Source of the DNA: CAYGUK01 sp964352985
GTDB taxonomy: Bacteria > Pseudomonadota > Gammaproteobacteria > JAHCLG01
NCBI GenBank assembly: GCA_964352985.1
Contig: CAYGUK010000031.1
Span: 1 to 39,195, forward strand
Direction of reading: 5' to 3'
Length of the DNA: 39,195 nucleotides
Numbering within the stretch: the stretch's first letter is position 1; each line of letters starts with the position of its first letter. Position numbers and translations under genes: made by a program. Below the pieces are notes generated by a model. The model had not been told where the DNA came from. It ran no database searches and was given only the letters and a program-made list of their open reading frames with translations. Shown here piece after piece: positions 29,567 through 37,905 of this stretch.

Positions 29567-29595
29567 TTTATATAAGAATAAATAAGGAGTAAGAG

Positions 29596-29874
29596 ATGTT
29601 AGGTGCTAAAGCTGAAGAGTTTACTAAAGAAGAAGTTGAAGAAGCGCTTTTAAAAAGATGCAACGTTAATAATTGTCGCTTTCATGTTGAAATTAATGAT
29701 AATAAAATAACTCAGATCGGTGTGATTTTTATTGGTGAACAGCCAGATTCAGTTGAAATAAGAAACAATGCGATAGTTTGGTTAGCCTCTGAAAATAAAT
29801 ACGAATTAGGTTCAGCATTACAAGCAACATATGGTGAAATTATAAGTGCTAGAAATCCTCGATTTCGACCCTAA
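29596..29874 (+). CDS. Small hypothetical protein, possibly iron-regulated
   Basis: A 92-aa acidic cytosolic protein (MLGAKAEEFTKEEVEEALLKRC ...) with two cysteines in CNVNNC at about 22-27 and a beta-rich middle (FHVEINDNKITQIGVIFIG). No family is recognised. A strong AAGGAG lies 7 nt before ATG, so it is surely translated. A Fur-box candidate covers its promoter and a 12-bp perfect hairpin lies about 85 bp after its stop. Confidence 0.8.
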   Translation: MLGAKAEEFTKEEVEEALLKRCNVNNCRFHVEINDNKITQIGVIFIGEQPDSVEIRNNAIVWLASENKYELGSALQATYGEIISARNPRFRP

Positions 29875-30062
29875 GTCAATTTGGATATTTCATCGAGACT
29901 AATTCAGATAAATCTATCTAAAAATTAAGTTACAAACGATGATCCATAGCCTTCGTTAAGTGATATTGTATAACGACAATATCACTTGGTGATCATTTCG
30001 TTAGTTCCCCTGGATAATGACACTACTACATATAAAAACAATTTGTTAGTTATCAAATTTAA
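29875..30062. other. Intergenic region before MITE copy 2
   Basis: No gene is seen. The perfect hairpin at 29958-29987 lies here. The open frames that run through the MITE (for example 29986-30201) are by-products of the element. Confidence 0.5.
29958..29987 (+). terminator. 12-bp perfect hairpin downstream of the small gene
   Basis: AAGTGATATTGT (29958-29969) and ACAATATCACTT (29976-29987) with a 6-nt loop. No clear T-run follows, so termination is only possible. Confidence 0.45.
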
Positions 30063-30208
30063 ACAGGACTTACGCAAAACTTCAGCTTTTGTCCGTGGTC
30101 TTCGTTATAATCTTCGTTCAAATGCTCATGTACCATTCGTACACTGCGCTTTTCACTGCAGATTATGCCTCGACCACAAACAAAATCTTCGTTTTGCGTA
30201 AGTCCTGT
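30063..30208. mobile_element. MITE copy 2 (146 bp)
   Basis: The same length and the same 18-bp terminal repeats as copy 1. It is flanked by the 3-bp direct repeat TAA (30060-30062 and 30209-30211) and has G at 30167 where copy 1 has A. It lies between the small gene and the 3' end of the frameshifted RTX gene and does not visibly break a gene. Confidence 0.9.
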
Positions 30209-30269
30209 TAAATTATGATTACAAATCCAGATCAGATAAATAACCAACGTAAACTCATTTAATTCAGAG

Positions 30270-31728
30270 TTAAAGTTCAACAAAATGATATGGGGTTATA
30301 TTATCATAATTGTTTTGCATAATGATTGTTTGAGCGCTATTATCATCAACGCTACCAGTTTGTGAGACGATAATTGTTTTAAGTGCATCTTCATTTTCTG
30401 AACCAAAGATACTTTGCCAATTTAAAATTTCATTTGGTTTAAGTTCAACTTCATCAGGTAACAGAAGTGAAGAGCTTGTATTATCTGTTATTTCAGTTGA
30501 ATAACTCGATTGAGTTGTTGTTACAGATTCGACATTATTTACATGCTTCAAATGAAAGAGTGTCATCGATATGTTGATCAAAGTGACTAAATAAGCGTTG
30601 TTCAAACTCGATATTACTATTAGCGGAATAACGCTGTGCTAATTGATTAATTTCATCTTGAGTAAAATTCAAAATAATGGTGTTTTCGCCAGTGTTACCA
30701 TCAAATACATCTAAATTATTTTTATTTTCGCTGAAGTACCATGTGACAATATCTTGTTCTGGACTACCATAATAAATATCATTACCACTGCCATCTGTAA
30801 ATTCAATTTTACCTGTGGCTTTTGCTGCGTTTACGATATCATCATCGCTACCACCATCTATCACAATGTTATATCCATAACCAATTTCAATTTTATCATG
30901 ACCACTCCCACCATTTACTTGATGATAATAGCCATTAATACGAATTGTATCCTGACCACTTTGTCCTAAAATCGTCATGTAATGACCTGTTGCGTTGATT
31001 GAATCATTACCATCACCTAAATCAATAAAATGTGATCGACCTGTAGCTGTTATCGAATCATCGCCTTGTTGAGTATAGACCGCATTTTTAGTGCCTATTA
31101 TGGAAATTGAGTCATTGCCATCACCTAAGTCTGCAAAATTATTAATGCCTTTAGTCCAAAACGAATCATTACCACCTAATAAACGGGTATTAAAATTATC
31201 GCCCTCGGATTTTATCCTGTCGTCAACTTCGGTGCCAAGAAGTATATTCTCAAATGTTGAAACAGTTAATGGAGTGTGAGTCAGCGGCTCCTCGACAACA
31301 AGTTTTTCGGTAAACTTTTCTTGTGGATGCATTTTTTCATTGCTTTGGTATAAAGTATTTGGATTTACATTATGTTGACTAACACTAACAGGATTAACAT
31401 TTATTGCTTCACTTGTGTTTTTATTATTAGCAATAAAATAATGGCTAACTTCATCTGATTTTTCTATGGGATTGTGCCGTTCAATTTGAACAGGTGCATA
31501 TTGGTTTTCATCGTTTATTGCAAAATAAGTTGTTTTTTGACTGTTAATAAAATAACTTGGGGTATTATGTTTTACTTCAATCTCATTTGTTATTTTTTTA
31601 TATAAAGGTAGATGTTCTGAAGTGTTAAATTGATAATGTTGATTTAAGTGTGAAAATAGATTGTTAATTTGTGCAAACTCAGATATAAATTTAAATACAG
31701 AAGTAACCTTTAATCTAGAACCTATCAT
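30270..31728 (-). pseudogene. RTX repeat exoprotein with a frameshift near the 3' end
   Basis: Frame one gives 397 aa (31728-30535): a Ser/Asn-rich N-terminal region to about residue 155, then RTX-type calcium-binding rolls at about 161-325 (LLGGNDSF, LGDGNDSISI, LGDGNDSINA, GGSGHDKIEI, DGSGNDIYYG). Its last residues (SFEACK) run into a stop. The +1 frame continues (HVNNVESVTTTQSS ...) to 30270 and ends with ILNWQSIFGSENED, which resembles the C-terminus of the divergent RTX protease (TLTWQSIF). One extra base near 30540-30605 explains the split. The full product would be about 485 aa. GAGGG lies 9 nt before the ATG. Without the tail, a C-terminal type I secretion signal would be lost. Confidence 0.8.
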
Positions 31729-32135
31729 CTTTTTAATCCCTCATCATAATAATTAAGTAATATCACGTAATAATATAACATTCTGCCGCCATTAAAATTA
31801 GGCTATCTTGACAAATAAATGTTCTTAAGAAATAAATTTATAAAGCCATTATTGCGTAAATATTACTTAGAATAGATTGTGTTAGCAGATTGGGTTTTGT
31901 TTAAATCACTGTTTGATAAAACAACGTCCTTAATCAGTTTTATTTCACATTACGCGAAATATTTCTTTGCTGAAATGGTTTTCTTTCTTTTGTGCAATAA
32001 TAATAGGGGAAAATAATTAATTCAAAGCCGGGTAATATTTACCTATCTAAATAGAGATAAAAAATTTTTCAAAAGAACATGCATGCAGAATAATTGACTA
32101 ATAAATACTGGGAAGATATTCGCTGAGGTTATATC
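31729..32135. other. Divergent intergenic region of the two RTX genes
   Basis: These 407 bases of A+T-rich sequence hold no gene. TTGACA occurs at about 31809 and TTGACT at about 32094, but neither has a convincing -10 at proper spacing. The length leaves room for shared regulation of both RTX genes. Confidence 0.45.
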
Positions 32136-35100
32136 ATGAACTTTTCTATTAATTATCTTAATGCAACATTAACTCTCCAACAGCTTGAACATTTTTTTGA
32201 ATCTATCACTCAAGTTATTATCTCTGATATGGCAGGCATTGTTAATAGAGTAGAACATCAAACTTCGATATCTAAAAAAGAGTCATCCACTGAAGTTGAC
32301 AATAAAGCGCAAACAAGTCAAATACACCCCACCAAAAATACAATATATCAAAATACTGAACAAAATGAGCTTTCAACCATTCATCATGGCGATTCGCAAA
32401 TTGAAACGGTATATCAAGAAAAAATGCAATTCTTCGTAGATCAAAATACAATATATAAAAGGCATGAATCAAAAGACAATGAGTCACAAATAGTCGAGAT
32501 AAAGTCAGATAAAATTAACATAGAATCAGCACTAAATGTCATGGCTACAACGAGTGTTGAAACAAAGGGATATTTTTTGAATAATGTTTCACCATTGATA
32601 AATGTCACTCACCATATTGAAGCGTCTAATAAAAACGCTATAAATACTCTAAATGAAATAAATGAATCGTCCACGCCGACTATTTCAAGCCCAAGTATTA
32701 CTTTGCAAGAAAAAACATTACCGCTGGATATTGTAGAAGTCAATCCTATAACTGAAGAACCTAACATATTACAAAGTGATGGTACGAGTAAAATTTTTAG
32801 AGGGACTAACGAAAATGATCTTATTCATGGCACAGATAATAGAGATAGATTACTGGGTCTCAATGGTGATGATGAAATCCATAGTTTTGGGGGGAATGAT
32901 CAAATCTCAGGTGGACTGGGTGATGATATTATTTATGCAGGTTCGGGAAATGATGATGTCAGCGGAGCAGATGGTAACGATATTATTTATGGTGAAGAAG
33001 GAGATGATGGGTTAAAAGGTCATTATGGTGATGACGTTATCGATGGTGGTGAAGGTAATGATTATATTACCGGCTTTGATGGCAATGATTCTTTATTTGG
33101 TGGCAATGGTGACGATACAATAAAAGGCGAAAAAGGTAATGATTTTATAGATGGTGGCAGTGGCAATGATTTTATCGTGGGTGGTGAGGGCGATGATATT
33201 GTCACAGATGGCGCAGATCGTGATAGAGTGATACTAGAATCCGGTAATGATATTTTTATTTATGATGCGCGCATTAATTTTCAATCAAGCGGTGATTTTA
33301 TATCAGGTGGTGAAGGGATAGATCATTTAATCATCAAAGTCGAAGCAGAGTTACTTTCAGAAAATTGGGTTAATCGAATGATTTCGGATTATCAATATTA
33401 CTTAAGCCATTCTCAATATAAATATTTTGATTTTTCAAATCATGATATGACTAAAAATTATTTTCAATTTTCAGTGGAAGGATTTGAGTCTATTGAAATT
33501 CAAATTATAGAAAGTGAAGATATCCAGCCAATACTTACTGTCGCTGACAGTAGTATAGTTGAAGGTAGACAAGGCGAAATTAATTATCTGAACTTTGAAG
33601 TGAGTTTAAGTGATGTTTATGATAAAGATGTCACCTTTAGTTTCATGACTGAATCAATTAACGCGAGTTCAATTATCGCGCCTGATTATCAAGCGACGGT
33701 GGGGAGCGCATTGATAGAAGCGGGCATGACTTCAATCACAATCTCAGTTCCCATCACAGGCGATAATGCTTTTGAAATAGATGAAACATTGAGTTTGAAA
33801 ATATTTAATATAAAAAATGCGATCCCTGAAAAAGATAACGCAATAGGAACAATATTAAACGATGATTTGCAACAGACCAATCCTTTATCCGTCCCCATAT
33901 TAAACAGTAAACCTGATGCTGATAAGGTAATATATTTGGATTTTGATGGGGGGATACGGCCTTATTCAGGCTGGTATTCACAAGTAACTTATTTACCCTA
34001 TGACACAGATAATAATTATACGAGTTTTTCTACAAAAGAATTACAGGCTATTCAAAATATTTGGGAAAGTGTAGCTGAAGATTTTTTACCATTTAACGTA
34101 AATGTTACAACTGATAGAAGTATTTTTGATGCCGCAGCGTCAGGCACGGTTGCTTTAGTTCTTATTACCGATACATCACCAACCACACTGGGTTTACCAA
34201 GTAATACAGGTGGAATAGCACAAATAGGAAAATTTGGTTTATTAAGACCAAATGAGTTTCATCCGGCTTGGGTTTTTGCTGGCACATTGGGTTCTGAAAA
34301 AAAAATATCTGAAGCAATTCCTCATGAGACAGGACATCTTTTGGGTTTATATCATGACGGAATTACCGATGGCACGGCATACTATCGTGGTCATGGCTCA
34401 GGTGAAACAGGTTGGGCGCCCATTATGGGCGTTGGCTATGATAGGCCATTAACACAATGGTCTAAAGGCGATTATTATGGTGCTTATGATTTTCATCAGG
34501 ATGATATTGGAATACTTTCGTATTTTCTCGGATTTCGTGAAGATGATCATGGTGACACCATTAATAATGCGACGCTATTATATTATGATGATCATCTTTC
34601 ATTTGAAGCAATAATAAGCGAATCCACAGATTTTGATGTTTTCGGAATTGATTTATCAGCCGGTCAATATCATTTTCAAATTAATCCCCATGAAAAATAT
34701 GCCAATCTTGATATTAAGGCAACCTTATATGATGAACAGGGCAATATTATTATCGAAGATAATCCTACAAATTTAATCTCTGCTAATTTTAATCTTGAAG
34801 TACTTGCCGATGTTCGTGTTTTTCTCGAGATTACGGGGGTAGGCTTTGGTGATCCTTTCGCTTCATCACCCACGGGTTATACAGATTATGGTTCATTAGG
34901 ATATTATCAAATACAAGTGAATGAAGTTTCGACAATGTTTGTTGATCTTATTTCTGAAAATCAATCTCAGCCTGATACAAATGAACAAAATCTTGATACA
35001 CTCACTTGGCAAAGTATTTTTTCAAATAACGATAATAATACTTCTTATAATAATTTGGTTGAAAAAATAGAATCATCACCAATAAATTCAGTATTGAATT

Positions 35101-35150
35101 CAAATTTAGTGATTGAAACTAATAATCAAGATTTATCCTATATTATTTAA
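32136..35150 (+). CDS. RTX metalloprotease (metzincin) with Calx-beta domain
   Basis: A 1,004-aa predicted exoenzyme. Order: a low-complexity N-terminus (1-215); about a dozen RTX nonapeptides (220-378; GGEGNDYI, GGNGDDTI and the like) that bind Ca2+; a Calx-beta-like domain (about 466-576, ending IGTILNDD); a protease domain (about 590-800) with the full zinc motif HETGHLLGLYH (H730, E731, H734, H740) and Met-turn IMGVGY (M764); a PPC-like beta domain (about 800-930); and a Ser/Asn-rich tail with TLTWQSIF. RTX repeats ahead of the protease domain reverse the serralysin order. There is no Sec signal, so type I secretion by the C-terminal tail is expected; no transporter lies in the window. 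GAGG precedes the ATG. It is divergent from the frameshifted RTX gene. Confidence 0.92.
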   Translation: MNFSINYLNATLTLQQLEHFFESITQVIISDMAGIVNRVEHQTSISKKESSTEVDNKAQTSQIHPTKNTIYQNTEQNELSTIHHGDSQIETVYQEKMQFFVDQNTIYKRHESKDNESQIVEIKSDKINIESALNVMATTSVETKGYFLNNVSPLINVTHHIEASNKNAINTLNEINESSTPTISSPSITLQEKTLPLDIVEVNPITEEPNILQSDGTSKIFRGTNENDLIHGTDNRDRLLGLNGDDEIHSFGGNDQISGGLGDDIIYAGSGNDDVSGADGNDIIYGEEGDDGLKGHYGDDVIDGGEGNDYITGFDGNDSLFGGNGDDTIKGEKGNDFIDGGSGNDFIVGGEGDDIVTDGADRDRVILESGNDIFIYDARINFQSSGDFISGGEGIDHLIIKVEAELLSENWVNRMISDYQYYLSHSQYKYFDFSNHDMTKNYFQFSVEGFESIEIQIIESEDIQPILTVADSSIVEGRQGEINYLNFEVSLSDVYDKDVTFSFMTESINASSIIAPDYQATVGSALIEAGMTSITISVPITGDNAFEIDETLSLKIFNIKNAIPEKDNAIGTILNDDLQQTNPLSVPILNSKPDADKVIYLDFDGGIRPYSGWYSQVTYLPYDTDNNYTSFSTKELQAIQNIWESVAEDFLPFNVNVTTDRSIFDAAASGTVALVLITDTSPTTLGLPSNTGGIAQIGKFGLLRPNEFHPAWVFAGTLGSEKKISEAIPHETGHLLGLYHDGITDGTAYYRGHGSGETGWAPIMGVGYDRPLTQWSKGDYYGAYDFHQDDIGILSYFLGFREDDHGDTINNATLLYYDDHLSFEAIISESTDFDVFGIDLSAGQYHFQINPHEKYANLDIKATLYDEQGNIIIEDNPTNLISANFNLEVLADVRVFLEITGVGFGDPFASSPTGYTDYGSLGYYQIQVNEVSTMFVDLISENQSQPDTNEQNLDTLTWQSIFSNNDNNTSYNNLVEKIESSPINSVLNSNLVIETNNQDLSYII

Positions 35151-35243
35151 GTGTTTTGTCAAAAAATAATGTGATTAATTTCGATGATTGATTCCATGGT
35201 GTTTTCACATTTGATAGTTTACACTATAGTGGTTCTTTAATTT

Positions 35244-36257
35244 ATGATTTCTTTGTTAGAGACTCACTATTCAATGAAAACTAAAGCTAACAATATTATT
35301 TATCTTATCTATGATGATGAATGTTTGTTGTGCCGGCACACGGCAAAAGCCTTACGAATAAAAAAAGCCGTAGGAAAACTTGTCACGATTGATGCGAGAA
35401 CAGATCATCCACTTGTCACTGAAGTTAATAAAAAGGGATTTGATCTGAATAAGGGTATAATCGTTAAATACAATAATGATATTTACTTTGGAACGGAAGC
35501 GTTACATTTGTTGGCGATGCTGAGTAGCCCTGTTGGTTTGTTCAATCGCATGAATGCATTTATTTTTAAATATAAATTTTTAGTTCGATTATGTTATCCC
35601 TTTTTTAAGATGCTAAGAAATATTCTTTTATTCCTAAGACGCACGCCACCAATTTATCAGCAAACGGAAAAGCCTATTTTTGCCTATGTATTCGCTAATA
35701 ATTGGCAATCTATGCCGGAAATATTTAAAATAAGATATGGTAATTTTGCATTTCGACAACAAAGTATTAAAGTAAAGGGAAAATTAAATATATTTATGTC
35801 GAGGTATTATTCTTGTCTGAAACCCTTTTTACGTTTGACTGGTGCATTAGTCCCCTGCCAAGGTCAAAACATTCCAGTTACCGTTGAGTTCAATACTAAA
35901 CTTGATTCTGCCACGATTTTTATGAATAGAACATTCAATTTTCAAAATCAAAAACCCTATTCATTCAATTCGCGTTTGTTAGTGATGAAAACAGGTGAGG
36001 TGATAGAATTAATGCGTTTTGGTTTGGGCGTTAGTTTCAATTATTGCTATGAGAATAATAAAATTTTGTTAATCCAGCGTCGATATATTTGGAGGATATG
36101 TGGCTTTAATTTAAGACTACCGTTAACCTTTCTATTGGGTAAAGTGACTGCTCATGAGATGATGATATCAAATACAAGTTTTGCAATGCTTGTCACGATT
36201 ACTCATCCTTTATTTGGTAAATTATTTGAATATGATGGAGAATTTGAACTAATCTAA
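35244..36257 (+). CDS. DCC-family thiol oxidoreductase fused to DUF4166
   Basis: A 337-aa protein of two parts. Residues about 18-110 are a DUF393 (DCC) domain with its motif DDECLLC (thioredoxin-like CxxC: C28, C31). Residues about 150-337 match DUF4166 (KIRYGNFAFRQQSIKVKG ... GLGVSFNYCYENNKILL ... FEYDGEFEL). This fusion exists elsewhere in bacteria, and the function of DUF4166 is not known to me. M11 at 35274 is an alternative start; neither start has a good ribosome site. No signal peptide. It is a single gene. Confidence 0.82.
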   Translation: MISLLETHYSMKTKANNIIYLIYDDECLLCRHTAKALRIKKAVGKLVTIDARTDHPLVTEVNKKGFDLNKGIIVKYNNDIYFGTEALHLLAMLSSPVGLFNRMNAFIFKYKFLVRLCYPFFKMLRNILLFLRRTPPIYQQTEKPIFAYVFANNWQSMPEIFKIRYGNFAFRQQSIKVKGKLNIFMSRYYSCLKPFLRLTGALVPCQGQNIPVTVEFNTKLDSATIFMNRTFNFQNQKPYSFNSRLLVMKTGEVIELMRFGLGVSFNYCYENNKILLIQRRYIWRICGFNLRLPLTFLLGKVTAHEMMISNTSFAMLVTITHPLFGKLFEYDGEFELI

Positions 36258-36464
36258 GTATTGTTGCTATTTTACTGATTAAAATAATAAAAGTTATTAT
36301 AGTTCATTATTCAAAATCCAACGCGCACACAAAAACCACGCAGTTTTTCCAGTTTCAACAAGATAGAGTTGTCTCTAAAATATGTAATATTATTACATAA
36401 AAAATGGATCGTCCTCTTTTAGTATGGATTACTTTATATCATCAATAATAATAAGGATAATCAT

Positions 36465-37421
36465 ATGTCATCAACTAGTAATGATCTAACTTTAGCAAGA
36501 AAACTACAGATAGAAGAATTCGAACCATCATACAAGAAGATGATCGAAAATTTTATTCCAAGGCAACTCGCTAATCATAGCCATAACATAGTTTCAAAAA
36601 CAGATCCAAGATGCCAAGGAATTTTAAAATATTGTCACGAATCAAAAGCAATCATGGTGGAAAGTCTTAAAAAAGCAATGAGCGGAGACAACTTTGATTC
36701 GTTTGAACAGATTAGTAAAATGTCAAAACTCATTTGTATTGAGCAACTATTTGATATTTTAAATCGATACTTTGCTGATTATTTTAATCTTTGTGCTGAT
36801 TTTTTATCATCTATAAGTCTTGGTCAGGATACCAGGAAAATCACAAACCAAAAAGAGAGTTTAATTGAAGAAATTCTAAAGGAATTAAAATTATTTGAAT
36901 TTGACAATGTTGATATTAATGCTCTGAGAAGTTTGTTAGAGGAATTAACAAACATTTTTTTAGCGAATAGTTCGTTTAGAGATGCATTTAATTATGTTTT
37001 TTCAATAATCGTGACTACTAATTTAGTTAACGAACATCATGTAGATGCCGCGATTAGATTTGTAAATGATAGTATCTCGAATCCCCACCCAGACGAGGGA
37101 GAAAATGATACTGATCAAGATATAGACGATCTTTATAGTGATTCAGAAGACGATCATTCTATTATACCCCTAGGTGGGATTTTAATAACTATGAACAAAG
37201 AAGAAGTTAAAGCGAAAAATAAAGCATTAATAAAAGCATTAAAGGAATCTAGAGAAATTCACTCTAGATCAAGAAACACTTTGCCCCACCAATCAATAGA
37301 AGAAAGAAATTTAAGCCAAGTAAGGCCGACTGAAAGAATGAATAATTGTTCTTCTGATAGTCAGTCTGATGAGCAAATTAACAATGATGCTAATAATAGG
37401 CAATCTCCAAGAAAGTTTTAA
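36465..37421 (+). CDS. Hypothetical helical protein, 318 aa
   Basis: No family is recognised. The first 190 residues are strongly helical with regular Leu/Phe spacing. An acidic linker follows (DEGENDTDQDIDDLYSDSED), then a basic helix (KNKALIKALKESREIHSRSRN) and a Ser/Asn/Gln-rich polar tail. It is soluble, with no signal peptide. AAGGA lies before the ATG. The charged, disordered tail is of a kind seen in translocated effectors, but this is only an impression. Confidence 0.75.
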   Translation: MSSTSNDLTLARKLQIEEFEPSYKKMIENFIPRQLANHSHNIVSKTDPRCQGILKYCHESKAIMVESLKKAMSGDNFDSFEQISKMSKLICIEQLFDILNRYFADYFNLCADFLSSISLGQDTRKITNQKESLIEEILKELKLFEFDNVDINALRSLLEELTNIFLANSSFRDAFNYVFSIIVTTNLVNEHHVDAAIRFVNDSISNPHPDEGENDTDQDIDDLYSDSEDDHSIIPLGGILITMNKEEVKAKNKALIKALKESREIHSRSRNTLPHQSIEERNLSQVRPTERMNNCSSDSQSDEQINNDANNRQSPRKF

Positions 37422-37905
37422 TGTCAATCGAAGCGATGATAAATTATGACCCTGAAATATATCTTGGTTATTGCTAGCTAAGATATAATTGCTATATAAA
37501 ATAATACTTATCCGAAGTATTTATCTTAAAATATATTGATGGGAACTAAATTTAAATCTTGATATTTATTGACATAAGCACGTAAAACTTATTACACATT
37601 GTTAATTTTAAATATTAATTTTCATCTGTGCCAATTTGACACGTTCTATTTAAGAAAATCTTTCACAGAAGATGAATGCTAAAGCTTATTTGTCCTAGAT
37701 TGATTAGCACTGTAACTGTTTTGATAATGTATCCTATACAAAAAAGTACTTCACTTGAAATTTCAAATTGAATTGTAGGATAAATATAATCAATGATATT
37801 ACTTTGTAAAATTATAATGCTGATAACATTTGCACTAATGTTATAAGTTTTAGTTCATTACTTTATTAGTTTTTCAATCATCATATTTTCAGTGTTTTTA
37901 TAAAT
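37422..37905. other. Intergenic region without visible gene
   Basis: These 484 bases are very A+T-rich, and all frames are broken by stops. TTGACA occurs at about 37569 and 37636 without a clear -10. The flanking genes converge here, and no strong terminator hairpin was found. Confidence 0.5.

Noticed and set aside
29986..30201. Open frames through the MITEs sharing the peptide FVRGLRYNLRSNAHVPFVH
   Set aside because: The peptide recurs only because the element does; start sites and flanks differ and no coding signals are present.
36331..36348. AAAAAC/GTTTTT hairpin after the DUF4166 gene
   Set aside because: Six A-T-dominated pairs with a 6-nt loop are too weak to call a terminator.
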